This document shows, in pieces, positions 54,628 to 64,000 of a stretch of DNA of 64,000 nucleotides. The notes below the pieces were generated by a model, which saw nothing but the letters and a program-made list of their open reading frames with translations, had not been told where the DNA came from and did no database searches. The stretch comes from Haematococcus lacustris (taxonomy: Eukaryota > Chlorophyta > Chlorophyceae > Chlamydomonadales > Haematococcaceae). A program made the translations under genes and the position numbers. The DNA lies in the NCBI GenBank assembly GCA_030144725.1, contig JASKMD010000020.1, forward strand, positions 3,469,000 to 3,532,999, in the 5' to 3' direction. Position 1 is the first letter of the stretch, and every line of letters starts with the position of its first letter.

Positions 54628-55127
54628 NNNNNNNNNNNNNNNNNNNNNNNNNNNNNNNNNNNNNNNNNNNNNNNNNNNNNNNNNNNNNNNNNNNNNNNNN
54701 NNNNNNNNNNNNNNNNNNNNNNNNNNNNNNNNNNNNNNNNNNNNNNNNNNNNNNNNNNNNNNNNNNNNNNNNNNNNNNNNNNNNNNNNNNNNNNNNNNNN
54801 NNNNNNNNNNNNNNNNNNNNNNNNNNNNNNNNNNNNNNNNNNNNNNNNNNNNNNNNNNNNNNNNNNNNNNNNNNNNNNNNNNNNNNNNNNNNNNNNNNNN
54901 NNNNNNNNNNNNNNNNNNNNNNNNNNNNNNNNNNNNNNNNNNNNNNNNNNNNNNNNNNNNNNNNNNNNNNNNNNNNNNNNNNNNNNNNNNNNNNNNNNNN
55001 NNNNNNNNNNNNNNNNNNNNNNNNNNNNNNNNNNNNNNNNNNNNNNNNNNNNNNNNNNNNNNNNNNNNNNNNNNNNNNNNNNNNNNNNNNNNNNNNNNNN
55101 NNNNNNNNNNNNNNNNNNNNNNNNNNN
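54628..55127. other. Assembly gap, exactly 500 N
   Basis: A 500-N placeholder that falls exactly between two transposable elements in opposite orientation. The Gypsy 3' LTR and the LINE 3' end are probably inside, so the elements may be nested or adjacent. Confidence 0.99.
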
Positions 55128-55424
55128 AGAGAGAGGCATTACAGCACCAGTGGCAGGGCCACCGTCACACTGTCTGGGTCAACACACGCTCACACAGAGC
55201 AAGCAGCCCTCATGGGCACAAAGGGGGAACAGGGGGAGGACTAGCGCTGGTCAGGCCTGCCACACTCTACCCGGACTGCACTAGGCGACAGACAGCAAGG
55301 ACAAGGCACAAAGCTCTAAAGGCGTCCTTAGCGTCCCCACCACCTGCCTACTAGGAGGCCCAGCTAGACACGGGAGACAAGACAAGGCAACTACCCCCAA
55401 CGGCCAGGCTAGGCTAGAACAAGC

Positions 55425-58400
55425 TCAGTCCAAATCTACAGGTAGCATGTCCTCTATGGCTCCAATGTCAGGCAGGTGGGTGCGTAGCTGCCTGGCTTGG
55501 CCGTCACCATGGGTGCAAATGAAAGGGTGATTGTGAGGAATGGAGTTCCCAGCTGGCCAGTTGTGGGGGATGGTGTGTAAAGCAACAAAGTCCTGCACTT
55601 GAGACCAGAAGTCGCCTACAACATAGCGGCACACTCTGTCACGTAGGGACAAGGCAGGGGTGGCATCAGGTAGGGCGTCAGCCAGATGCCAAAGCTCATC
55701 CAAGGAAGTTTGTCTAAGGGCATGGGCTTCAGCATGGTCCCTAGCAGCTAGTTGCCGTGCCCACCATACCCGCCGACCGCGCCACATGGCTCCCAAAGCA
55801 GCCAAGCAGACCACATCCCACACCCCCTGGTGGACATGGGTGGTGCAAGGTGACATGGCCAGCCAGACATGCGCAGTGTGGAGGTGAACAGCAGGGGGCA
55901 AGGCTCGGCGCAGTTCGCGCATTACGGCACAGGCTAGGGGGCAGTCCCAGAAAGTGTGGCGCCTCATGGCACTGCCTTGAGCATCAGCCCTGGCCTGCCC
56001 TTGGAGAGAGGGATCTCGCGTAGGCTCCCAGCCGCATGGGCAAGCCATGCCGATGTTGAGACCCCCCGCACAAGGGACCCCGTTAACTGCTAGCCGCCAC
56101 ATGACCTCCTTTGAAGAGTTGAGCCAGGGTAGCTTCCATAGGGTGGGGAGGCGTGAGGCAAGCCAAGCCTCCCCTTGGGCTTGAGTGGTAGGGGGGGAGG
56201 AGGGGAGTGGTAGATGGGAAGCGGAGGTAGGTGGAGGGGGAGGGGACCACATCCCGGCCAGAGCGTCCTTGACAAAACGGGCGTTGGTTTCCGCCCGCAG
56301 CATGGTGACCGGCTCCATGAGCACTCGGGTGAAGCACTTGACCGTGGCACCCTCAAGGATGGGGATAGGGGAGGGGGCTGGGGCCCTGCCCGTGGGGGGG
56401 GCCTTAGGCAACCAACCTAGCCGGTCCATCACCATGGCTACTGCCACCCTTTGCAGAGCTTGGGGGTCCGCTGGGGCTGGCAAGGGAGCTTGCCGTGCCA
56501 CCTCTTGCTGCCAACCGGTGGGCAGGCGGGCCCACATGGCGAAGAGGCCTGTAGCGCAGCGGGCTGGATTGGCTCGAACGGCCACAGCTAAGCTCCTAGC
56601 AACCTGTTCCTCCCCCCACACCGCCCGCTGCCACTCCCTGGACCCCACCCTGCCCCCCCGGCCCGCAGGCTGAGTGACCCGGCAGAGGTGGAGGAGGCTG
56701 CTGAGGTTGGTGAGGGAGGGGATGGCTGCCAGCTCTTGAAAGCCTGTGGTAGCCCACTCTGCCACCCACTGCAAAGCTTGAGCCCCCGCCTGCTGTGGGA
56801 AGGGGGCAGGGGGCTGCTGGGCGTCCTCCATGGCAAGCAACGGGTTGCCCCACACTGGGATATGGCTGCATGCTGGCCCAACTGGCAGCGGCAGCTCCGG
56901 CGTGAGGTCTGCTGGGCAGCCCAACCCACGGAGGGCTGCCACAATGCGCCGTAGGAGGCCAGGCAGGCCAGCCTCTGGGAGGTTGCCGCTCACGCCTGGC
57001 TTGGCCCGGGCTAGGGCTAGGAGGTGGAAGGCAGGGTGGAGGTGGGGGCTGGCGGTGAGGAGGATGAGGGGAGTGAGGGACATCCACGCCGCACGATGAG
57101 GCGGGCGCTGCAAGCGCTGCAGCTGGTTGCGTAGGTGGCGTTGCCTGCCGGGAGTGGCTGCTTGCATGGCTGCTTGCAACTCCCGGCGCCGGCGGACCTG
57201 CATGGGCTGCAGGGGGAGGCCATCACAGGCCAGGAACCCCAACAGCTTGCACGCCCACACTGCATGGCGGGCCAGCATGTGTTGCTTCCATGGCAACAGG
57301 CCAAACCCCCCCTGGCTGGGTGCCCCGGACAGGAGCAGGCCTGGGACCCCGGGCATGGGGCTGCGGGTGTTGCTGTCTGGTGGGACCCCCCTATCTACCA
57401 GCTTCTGGGAGGCTGAGGTGATGCGCTGCAGGAGGGGAGGGGGGGGAAGGCCCATGAACTCCCCATGAAACAGGAAGCGACTAACGGCAAACGTGGAGGC
57501 CGCTAGGCCCCTACCCATGGCTGACATGTGCAAGCGGGCCAGCTTAGTGAAGGAGTGCTCTACCCCCTCAATCAGCCTTGTCCAAATGGAAGTGGTGTGT
57601 GGTGCATCATCAATGTCATTGTGGATGTGCACCCCTAGGGCCTTGTGCATAGTGACCACAGGCATACCACATACAACACTAGGTGCAGGATGCGTGGTGG
57701 GGGTGCCTACGTGTAAAAGGGTGCTCTTGTCAGTGTTCATGTCTTGACCTGAGGCCTGCTTGAAAACTGCCATGCACAAGCACAAGGGCTGCACATCATC
57801 CTCAGCCACGGAGCGTATGAAAACCTCTGTGTCATCAGCAAACTGCATGCACACACGGCGCTGGCCAGCCACTACAACACCCAGGCTAGGTTGCGCATGC
57901 AGCCAACATGACAAGGCCCAAGCCACAAAGAGGTAGAGGGAAGGGGACAGAGGGCAGCCCTGACGCACTCCAGCCTCCCATTGGGCCCACGGGGACTTGC
58001 ACCCATTGACAACCACGCAGGCGCGGCAGTCTGACAGCAAAACCTTCACCCACGGCAGAAAGGCACCTGCTCCTACCGCCTCAATCACCGCATACAAGAA
58101 GGGGCGACTGATGGTGTCATACGCTTTGGCAAAGTCAATGAAGGCCACTGCTGCTGCATGAGGCAACCCTGGCATGCCCTGCTGCGCGCGCAAGGCCGCC
58201 GGGAGCAACTGCAGGAAATGGATGTTGTCTCCTATAAGCCTATTAGGCAGGAAAGCTGACTGTTCTGGGCCTATGCTGTCAGCAAGCACACCCACCAAAC
58301 GGGCATTCAACACCCGTGCCAGGACACGATAGTCAGTGTTCAACAAGGTGATGGGCCGGTAGTTGGCTGGTGAGGTGGCGTCCCCTGATTTGCTGATGGG

Positions 58401-60209
58401 ACACACCGCCCCCCACGTGAACATGTGCGGCATGGTGTGCGTGTTGCCTATGGCTGTGAAAAGAAGGGCAAGCAGGGGCTGCAAGCTACCCCTCCCTACC
58501 CGCCACACATTGACTGGCAAACCATCAGGGCCTGGGGCAGAACCTGGTGCCATGTGCTTGCAAGCCATCCTAACCTCCTCACATGACACTTGTGGTGCAC
58601 CAGCCTGACTGGCCAAATCGTGGTCTACTCGGTTGGCAAGCGTCCTAACAGCAGTCAACACGTGTTGCACAGCCTCACTGTCACACACTGGGTCAGCAGA
58701 GATGCGTGCATAGTGGGCTACCAGGACTGAGGCAATGGAGGAGGGGGTGGTGGCTAACCCCCCCCCAGGTGTGCGGACAGCGGTCAAGGAGGAGTTAGCA
58801 TGAGCAAGCACGCCCTTGAAATGGGCAGCTGCCCGCTCCCCCTCATGCAACCACTGCCACCTAGCTCTCAGGTCAGCAGGCGTGGAATGGGCTGCAAGGG
58901 CCTTCACATACTTGGCTTTAGCTTCCACCACCCGCTGCAAACTGTGCGCCGTGCTACCTGCTGTGAGCTCTAAGGCCTGGATGGCATCAACCAACTCTCT
59001 ATCAGCTTCTTGAACCTCATGAGTCCCAGGAGTCTCCTGCAGAGTTCTAGCCTTAGTGTTCAACACCCTGATCATATCGCCTAGGGCAGCCTTGAAGCTA
59101 GGCCACCACTGAATGATGTCATCACCCCTAGGGGCTAGAGCAGTTTGCGAGGCTGCCCACCCTTGAAACTCTTGCAGCAGCACGTCATGCTTGTGAAAGT
59201 GGATGTGGTGGCGAGGGAAGGGGTTGCCCTTGTGGGTCTGGGCTGCTCCCGGCCTAATGTGCATGACTACTGGTCTGTGATCTGACACGGTGCGACAGTC
59301 CACGTGGCATTGCTCTACAAATTGTAGCAGGGCAGTAGGGGCGAAGATCCTATCAAGCAACCGGCAACGTGCATAGTGGAAGCAAGAGAAGGTGTGGGAT
59401 GTAGGGTGCTTATGACGGTAGCAATCTATCAGGTTGTGAGTGGTGAGCATGGTGTTCATGGCTTGTGGCACTGATGCGGTGAAGTCAGCGATGGTGGACT
59501 GGCGGTGGGCAGTAGCGCCTTCACCTCCCGGGTTGTGATGCTCACGGGAGCTCCTATTCCACCCAGGAAGGCAGTCTCTAGCACCGTGAAAGACCATGTT
59601 CATATCCCCCAGCAACACTATGTGGCTACTGGGCCGGGAGTGATGCTGAACCCAGGGGCAGACAACCTCTTCAAGGTACCTAACCTGGCCAGCACCCTCA
59701 CAAGGCATATACAGGCACAAGAGCGTGAGAGCATGGCCAAAGCAGGTCAAGCGAACAGCAATCCTGCGACCATCACACTCGGGGTGGACATTGTTAGGGT
59801 GCATGGTGATCTGGCCGGCATGCAGGAGGTCAGAGCGCACTAGGACTCCTACACCCTTGCTAGCCCCTGTAGGGTTGTTGGCCCAGAAGCACGTGTACCC
59901 CGGGATGCCTAGGTCAGTAGCCGCAGCCTGGATCCTAGCCTCCACTCCTGCTGGGCTGGTGTGGCTGTCTGCCCTACTAGCCCCGCTGAGCTTTGTCTCT
60001 TGGACGCACACCACGTGCAGCCTCAAGACCTTCCCCCACAAATACACTAGGTCATGCACTTTGGTGCGGTGGGTGATGGTGCACCCCTGAGACCACACAC
60101 CCTGGGCATTGGAAGCACGGTTGGCAAAGCCCTGAATGTTATGGGTGGCCAGGCGCAGGCCGGGGGCGTGGCTACCAGGGGCAAAGCTGGCTACTCGAGG
60201 TTGTGACAT
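55425..60209 (-). CDS. LINE ORF2: AP-like endonuclease and reverse transcriptase
   Basis: 1,594 residues. The N-terminal exonuclease-endonuclease-phosphatase domain shows LRLATHNIQGF (near 20), VCVQETKLSG (near 70), HIVLLGDMNMV (near 200) and the catalytic SDHRPVVMH (near 308); it nicks target DNA. The reverse transcriptase has SAFLPNRLIGDN, the active-site motif A FIDFAKAYDTI (near 690), RQGCPLSPSLY and motif C FADDTEVF (near 790). Toward the C-terminus is a HTFWDCPLACAVMREL-type segment with preceding Cys residues (CPCGW), like the CCHC region of L1-like elements. Its start codon overlaps the end of ORF1 by 19 nt in a different frame, so expression probably uses reinitiation or frameshifting. 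Confidence 0.93.
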   Translation of the reverse strand: MSQPRVASFAPGSHAPGLRLATHNIQGFANRASNAQGVWSQGCTITHRTKVHDLVYLWGKVLRLHVVCVQETKLSGASRADSHTSPAGVEARIQAAATDLGIPGYTCFWANNPTGASKGVGVLVRSDLLHAGQITMHPNNVHPECDGRRIAVRLTCFGHALTLLCLYMPCEGAGQVRYLEEVVCPWVQHHSRPSSHIVLLGDMNMVFHGARDCLPGWNRSSREHHNPGGEGATAHRQSTIADFTASVPQAMNTMLTTHNLIDCYRHKHPTSHTFSCFHYARCRLLDRIFAPTALLQFVEQCHVDCRTVSDHRPVVMHIRPGAAQTHKGNPFPRHHIHFHKHDVLLQEFQGWAASQTALAPRGDDIIQWWPSFKAALGDMIRVLNTKARTLQETPGTHEVQEADRELVDAIQALELTAGSTAHSLQRVVEAKAKYVKALAAHSTPADLRARWQWLHEGERAAAHFKGVLAHANSSLTAVRTPGGGLATTPSSIASVLVAHYARISADPVCDSEAVQHVLTAVRTLANRVDHDLASQAGAPQVSCEEVRMACKHMAPGSAPGPDGLPVNVWRVGRGSLQPLLALLFTAIGNTHTMPHMFTWGAVCPISKSGDATSPANYRPITLLNTDYRVLARVLNARLVGVLADSIGPEQSAFLPNRLIGDNIHFLQLLPAALRAQQGMPGLPHAAAVAFIDFAKAYDTISRPFLYAVIEAVGAGAFLPWVKVLLSDCRACVVVNGCKSPWAQWEAGVRQGCPLSPSLYLFVAWALSCWLHAQPSLGVVVAGQRRVCMQFADDTEVFIRSVAEDDVQPLCLCMAVFKQASGQDMNTDKSTLLHVGTPTTHPAPSVVCGMPVVTMHKALGVHIHNDIDDAPHTTSIWTRLIEGVEHSFTKLARLHMSAMGRGLAASTFAVSRFLFHGEFMGLPPPPLLQRITSASQKLVDRGVPPDSNTRSPMPGVPGLLLSGAPSQGGFGLLPWKQHMLARHAVWACKLLGFLACDGLPLQPMQVRRRRELQAAMQAATPGRQRHLRNQLQRLQRPPHRAAWMSLTPLILLTASPHLHPAFHLLALARAKPGVSGNLPEAGLPGLLRRIVAALRGLGCPADLTPELPLPVGPACSHIPVWGNPLLAMEDAQQPPAPFPQQAGAQALQWVAEWATTGFQELAAIPSLTNLSSLLHLCRVTQPAGRGGRVGSREWQRAVWGEEQVARSLAVAVRANPARCATGLFAMWARLPTGWQQEVARQAPLPAPADPQALQRVAVAMVMDRLGWLPKAPPTGRAPAPSPIPILEGATVKCFTRVLMEPVTMLRAETNARFVKDALAGMWSPPPPPTSASHLPLPSSPPTTQAQGEAWLASRLPTLWKLPWLNSSKEVMWRLAVNGVPCAGGLNIGMACPCGWEPTRDPSLQGQARADAQGSAMRRHTFWDCPLACAVMRELRRALPPAVHLHTAHVWLAMSPCTTHVHQGVWDVVCLAALGAMWRGRRVWWARQLAARDHAEAHALRQTSLDELWHLADALPDATPALSLRDRVCRYVVGDFWSQVQDFVALHTIPHNWPAGNSIPHNHPFICTHGDGQARQLRTHLPDIGAIEDMLPVDLD

Positions 60210-62617
60210 GTGTTAGATGGGGGGGGGTCTACCTCCTCAAGCCCACCTGCTGAGTCACACACCACCATGACCTCCGCCTCCGTGCCCATCCCAACCAGCG
60301 GGTGGCTGAGGCGGGGTTGAGGCGCTCCCTCTATCTCTTCACTGGCAGTAGCCGTGAGGCCGCTGTTTGTGAGGGTGGTAGGGGGAGCAAGAGAGGGGGG
60401 GGAGGGCGGCTGGGCGGCTGGCTGGCGCTGCTGCTGGTGAGCTGTGGCTGCTGCTGCTGATGTGGTTGGGGGGGTGGGCTGCTCGCCCCGGCGAGGGCCG
60501 TGGACCCCATCCAGGGTCACGTGGCGGGGCTCACGCACATGGCTGTCTGGCACATAGAACATGTGGCTGTTGGGGTCCCGGTCAGCTTTCTGTACCTGGT
60601 TGGGGTCTAGGTCGTGCGCTGCCCGCGCGGCCGGGGGTAGCTTTGCCCCGGCGGGAGTGCGGCGCTTGCCCTTGCCCTTGCCCCCCCGGTTCCCTTGCTT
60701 CTTCCCCTTCCCTTCTGCAGCTGTGGTCGCTGCGGTGGTGGCCTCTTCCGCATCGCTACTGAGGGGGGAACCCGCAACCTCACGCTCTCGCTTGGTGCGC
60801 TCTCCCACTCCCATGCCCTCATCGCTGTCGCTACCCTCACAGCTGCCCCCATAGGAGCTGCTCCCGGAGGTGCGGGCCGGGACGGGGCACAGGCCAAGGG
60901 GAGGCGAGTGCTCGCTTTCCGGGTGGCCACAGCGGTCACAGTCTTGCCCCACAAAAGCGTATGAGTTGGAAGGCATGTAGGTTGCGGGTTGTGCCTCCCC
61001 AGCTGCCAGCCCGTCCTGCTGCTGTGAGACTGGGCTGCCAAAGGGCGCAGGGGTCAGGGTGGGGCCAGCGGCGGCGGAGGTGACGGCGGCAGTGGTGTCG
61101 GTGACAAGCTGTGCCCCCCAATTGGCCGCACTGCTCAGTGGGTTATCGGTGGGGAGGGTCGCGGCGTCTGCTGCAGCTACACCGCAGGAAGCTGCCTCCC
61201 CCACGGCGACCAAGGGGGGATGAGGGAGTGGGTGGGCTGCCGCAGGGGTGGGGTTATGGTGGTGGGCGGTGGGGGTGGGTGCTGGGGGTGGGTGCTGGGG
61301 CTGGGGCTGGGGCTGGGGCTGGGCCTGTGGCTGGTCAGAGTTGGAGGCGGGGGGTGGTGAGGTTTGGGCTGGCGGCATGGGTGGGTGGGAGGGTGGGGTG
61401 GGTGCTGGGTGGGTGGGGTGGGTGCCCAGGGCCACTGCAGGCATACCACCTTCCACGGTTGTGGTGCTGGGTGGGGCCGAGGCTGGGATGAGGGCAGTAG
61501 GCAAGAGGGGGTCCTGGGGGGGCTGCTCCTCGGCCACGCCCGGGCCGGTGGGTTCCTGAACCACAGCAATGGGGTGGGTCCAAAGGGGGTCAGCCTGTCC
61601 GCCGGAGGGGCAGTAGGTTGGGTCTAGGTTGGAGTAGGGACGCAGGTCCTCAGTGGCTTGGGCTGCAGCCTGGGCTAGGGTGAGCCTGCTACGCGCCCGC
61701 TGCAATTGCATGGTAAGGCCCAACTCTGGTGCCGTGATAGGCACGGTGACCCTGCCCGGGAGGCTGAGAGCCTGCCTGCCCCCACAGGTCAGCGCCACCA
61801 GCCCAGCACACCCGGTGGGCAGGTCAGCTGTCACGGAGGGGAGAGCCGTGCCACTGCAATCTACCCGCCCCTCAATAATGTGGGTGATGGCATCATACCA
61901 CCCCACCCACGCCACCTGCAGCCCATGCAGCTGTGTTTCATACTGCTGTAGCAGCCGGAGCATCATGGCTGGGGCTGTGCGCGCCATGCACTGATCTGAC
62001 GTGATGCTGGTGAGATGGTACTCCAGCATGTCCTTGCCACTACCGCGGCATAGCTGCAAAGGGTAGCTGGCTGTCACTGCGGGCATCCAACAATCCAATT
62101 GCCCTTTGTCATGGAGGAGGGCTTGCTGAACGGCTGCAATGCTGTCCGCCGGCCCCTCCAAGGTGACCTGCACGGACCCACGGAGGGGTGTGCCATCAGC
62201 TGCCCGCTGTATGAAGGGGGGTGGGCAGCGGGCCTGCTGCAATGGTTTCAGAGCAGCGGGGAGCAGCTGGTTAGCGCCCATGAGCGCACTCTTAGCGCAG
62301 TGGTCAGCTGAGAAGTTCTGCTCCCTAAGTACCGCCATGTCTGACGGGCTGTGGTGAGCACGGAGGACGAGGGTAGCCTTGCGCATCACCACTGAGGCAG
62401 CTAGGGCCTTGAGGGTGTCGCTGGGCTGCTGCAGGACTATGGCGGTCAGCACCTCCGCCGGGCGGCGTGCACTGCGCTGTGCTGCATTGCGCTGCTGTGG
62501 CGCTGTGCTCGCTGTCCGGGCACGGGCTGCTGCACTGTAGCTGATGGGGCCTTTTCGGCCCACTGTGGTGAAGCCATCCGCAGTCGGGGCGGCCGTGTGT
62601 ACCTCAGACATGGGCAC
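60191..62617 (-). CDS. LINE ORF1: RNA-binding Gag-like protein
   Basis: 808 residues. The N-terminus has DGFTTVGRKGPISYSAAARA, a motif common near the start of LINE ORF1 proteins. The middle is Pro/Gln/Thr/His-rich low complexity (for example QPQAQPQPQPQPQHPPP). A Cys/His cluster CDRCGHPESEHSPPLGLC (CX2CX6HX6C) near residue 575 may be a zinc knuckle. A basic stretch (KGKKQGNRGGKGKGKRR) follows and would bind RNA. The stop at 60191-60193 lies beyond the ORF2 ATG at 60207-60209. In retrotransposition ORF1 coats the element RNA. The start is the first ATG of the open frame. Confidence 0.8.
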   Translation of the reverse strand: MPMSEVHTAAPTADGFTTVGRKGPISYSAAARARTASTAPQQRNAAQRSARRPAEVLTAIVLQQPSDTLKALAASVVMRKATLVLRAHHSPSDMAVLREQNFSADHCAKSALMGANQLLPAALKPLQQARCPPPFIQRAADGTPLRGSVQVTLEGPADSIAAVQQALLHDKGQLDCWMPAVTASYPLQLCRGSGKDMLEYHLTSITSDQCMARTAPAMMLRLLQQYETQLHGLQVAWVGWYDAITHIIEGRVDCSGTALPSVTADLPTGCAGLVALTCGGRQALSLPGRVTVPITAPELGLTMQLQRARSRLTLAQAAAQATEDLRPYSNLDPTYCPSGGQADPLWTHPIAVVQEPTGPGVAEEQPPQDPLLPTALIPASAPPSTTTVEGGMPAVALGTHPTHPAPTPPSHPPMPPAQTSPPPASNSDQPQAQPQPQPQPQHPPPAPTPTAHHHNPTPAAAHPLPHPPLVAVGEAASCGVAAADAATLPTDNPLSSAANWGAQLVTDTTAAVTSAAAGPTLTPAPFGSPVSQQQDGLAAGEAQPATYMPSNSYAFVGQDCDRCGHPESEHSPPLGLCPVPARTSGSSSYGGSCEGSDSDEGMGVGERTKREREVAGSPLSSDAEEATTAATTAAEGKGKKQGNRGGKGKGKRRTPAGAKLPPAARAAHDLDPNQVQKADRDPNSHMFYVPDSHVREPRHVTLDGVHGPRRGEQPTPPTTSAAAATAHQQQRQPAAQPPSPPSLAPPTTLTNSGLTATASEEIEGAPQPRLSHPLVGMGTEAEVMVVCDSAGGLEEVDPPPSNTCHNLE

Positions 62618-63070
62618 GGGGCACGCCAGACGGGTGAGCTGCTAGCGGGCTGTTGGCTTGCAGTCGTGCGAAGTCGTGCAAGTTCTCACCGCAGTACAGT
62701 GGTGACCGCACGTCGACCACCCCGGTGTGGTCTCAGCGCGATCACCAGTGCGATGCCGTCGCCTAGTGTGCAAGTGTTGCACACTATCGAGGGCCGCGAG
62801 GGAGGGAGTCCTCGCCTCCGGGCAAAAAGGCTAGTTTGCACGCCGATGCGTTAGTATGGATACGGGGAGCGTGTCTACATGACTAGGACTTGCGGGTTCG
62901 ATGTGGGTTACCAACTTGCTTTTCCAAGGGGACACGGCTGCACGCGGCTACACGATGGGGCTACACGATGGGGCTACACGATGGGGCCGTAAGTAAAGTA
63001 AATTGTAGGAGTGGTAAACATACGCCAAGGCTGTCGCTTGAGTTAATGTGATGTCCCTTGAGCTATTATG
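62618..63070. other. LINE 5' flank with palindrome and short tandem repeat
   Basis: No gene. TAGTGTGCAA and TTGCACACTA form a perfect 10-bp hairpin with a GTG loop at 62764-62786. A 13-bp unit GGCTACACGATGG is repeated three times at 62946-62984. The LINE 5' UTR or promoter should lie in the first part. Confidence 0.5.
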
Positions 63071-63246
63071 TAGTAGATAATGGTGTCGCGGGTCGTTCTA
63101 GGTGGTTGTAACAGGTGAGGCCGAGGCGCTGGAGCGTAACAGCTCGAGACCGAAGCCAGATGAGGTCGAGAGCTGTTACGCGACAGCGCCGAGGCCGAGC
63201 CTTTTCAAACCACCTAAAACGGCCCAGGCGACCCCATTATCTAGTG
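63071..63246. mobile_element. Foldback / MITE-like element, about 175 bp
   Basis: The two halves are inverted copies around a loop of about 15 bp near 63151-63165. The left half has TAGATAATGG, CGTTCTAGGTGGTT, AGGCCGAGGCGCTG and GCGTAACAGCTC. The reverse complement of the right half has TAGATAATGG, CGTTTTAGGTGGTT, CGGCCTCGGCGCTG and GCGTAACAGCTC in the same order. Mismatches are scattered, as in an aged hairpin element. The ends CCATTATCTA / TAGATAATGG are perfect for 10 bp. No coding potential; no clear target-site duplication. Confidence 0.7.
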
Positions 63247-64000
63247 TAATTGAGTTGTACGTAGGCGAAGGTCTATCAGCGCGGCGAAGCCGCGCAATGC
63301 GATGCTCCTTGTGACCTGCGATGGTGCTGGACGGCTGTTACGTGTTCGTTGGGAGCACTTTTTGTTAATACACCAGGTCCGCTGCAGTTAACTACTACTT
63401 AAAACGAGGTCTATTAACGATTACAACTGAGTAAAACTCAATTACGAGCTAATATGGGCTAATAGTAGCGCTACTATAGGTACTATGGCACTTTTGGCTC
63501 GGAGCTGATAATAGCGGACTCACCCTATTGACCATGTGACGGTGACTAATTACGGTTACAACAATAACGGTGTAGGCGTCGCTCTACTCCTGCTTACTGA
63601 AGTGTCATCAGGTCACAACAACGTATGTACGAGCTCTAATTCGACGCCTAGCCGCTACCGTATAATGCCACCGCCAACGCCTGCACCTTGAATGTTTGGT
63701 ATTGGTGTGCCGCGACCCCACATCACGCACGGCATCCATGCCCCGCTCCAATGTGCAAAGGCACAAGACCAGGCAAGCAGCACGGTGTGAGTCCATCATC
63801 ATTGCACACACTTGCATGTAATGGCCACATGCATGTGCTCACACTCAAAAGCAAGCGGCTTATTGCTGTGTTACGACACATTCGTTTCGTGGAAAGAACA
63901 ACCTCCACCGACACTGTCTCTGTGCCGGTGGCTTGGGTACGCTACAGGGCAAACAGGAGCCCAACCCGTGACTTAGAGCCAAGGTGGAGTTAGGGCGGTG
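63247..64000. other. Less GC-rich stretch without a gene
   Basis: No exon-like ORF on either strand. Base composition changes from the GC-rich genic DNA to a more balanced one, especially 63350-63560. It includes a perfect 16-bp palindrome ATAGTAGCGCTACTAT (63463-63478) and TGAGTAAAACTCA (63429-63441). It may be a remnant of an unrecognised mobile element. Confidence 0.45.

Larger units (their letters stand above)
55128..62900 (-). mobile_element. APE-type LINE (non-LTR retrotransposon), L1-like
   Basis: Two long ORFs in LINE order on the minus strand (ORF1 62617-60191, ORF2 60209-55425) with a 3' UTR of at least 297 bp (55424-55128) that runs into the gap. The 5' UTR lies above 62617; its limit (62900 given here) is not determined because no target-site duplication can be read. 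Both ORFs are free of stops, so the copy may be young. Confidence 0.88.

Overview
The window looks like nuclear DNA of a volvocalean-type green alga (Chlamydomonas/Haematococcus-like; this is inference). Evidence: very GC-rich sequence, genes cut into many short exons by GT-AG introns of the GTGAG...TGCAG type, introns full of G/C-rich simple repeats, an LHCSR light-stress antenna gene (a green-lineage algal marker), and an APE-type LINE and a chromodomain Ty3/Gypsy element. Two runs of exactly 500 N (23162-23661 and 54628-55127) are scaffold gaps of nominal length.

Layout. 1-1.7 kb: three consecutive exons of an unrecognised plus-strand gene, one intron of which carries a foldback repeat. 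1.7-5.6 kb: simple repeats and an AT-rich foldback (MITE-like) element at 4629-4975. 5.7-13.2 kb (minus): a receptor-like cyclic-nucleotide phosphodiesterase with TM, CHASE sensor, TM, long linker and class I PDE domain. 13.8-22.2 kb (minus): a choline-transporter-like (SLC44/CTL) membrane protein. Only 136 bp away and divergent, 22.35-27.0 kb (plus): the Cdc48/p97 cofactor PLAA/Doa1, whose propeller region is mostly lost in the first gap. 27.5-32.5 kb (minus): an unrecognised low-complexity coiled-coil protein. 33.4-36.3 kb (plus): the SWR1-complex subunit SWC5/CFDP1 (BCNT domain), six exons resolved to 403 aa. 37.6-40.1 kb (minus): LHCSR, seven exons resolved to 259 aa, with a TATA box.

42.2-47.1 kb (minus): the most striking locus, a gene for a secreted protein made almost wholly of a 10-residue unit carrying the N-glycosylation sequon Asn-Ser-Thr (about 115-120 copies by my estimate), regularly interrupted by a 13-residue unit containing HHVRSLLKQHSY. 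It is a 30-bp minisatellite with higher-order duplications. A G-run indel near its 3' end probably breaks the frame. 47.7-48.4 kb: weak exon candidates.

48.9-54.6 kb (plus): a coding-intact Ty3/Gypsy chromovirus whose Gag and Pol are in one frame separated by a single UAG, suggesting stop-codon readthrough. Its 3' LTR is in the second gap. 55.1-62.6 kb (minus): a coding-intact APE-type LINE with two overlapping ORFs. 62.7-64.0 kb: palindromes and a second foldback element (63071-63246) in a less GC-rich stretch.

The genes do not form a pathway; this is ordinary eukaryotic gene order. Links worth noting are the compact divergent SLC44/PLAA pair, the more widely spaced divergent coiled-coil/SWC5 pair, and the nested repeats in introns. 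Exon limits are read by eye from reading frame, splice dinucleotides and family resemblance; where given exactly, phases were checked. Elsewhere they are approximate.
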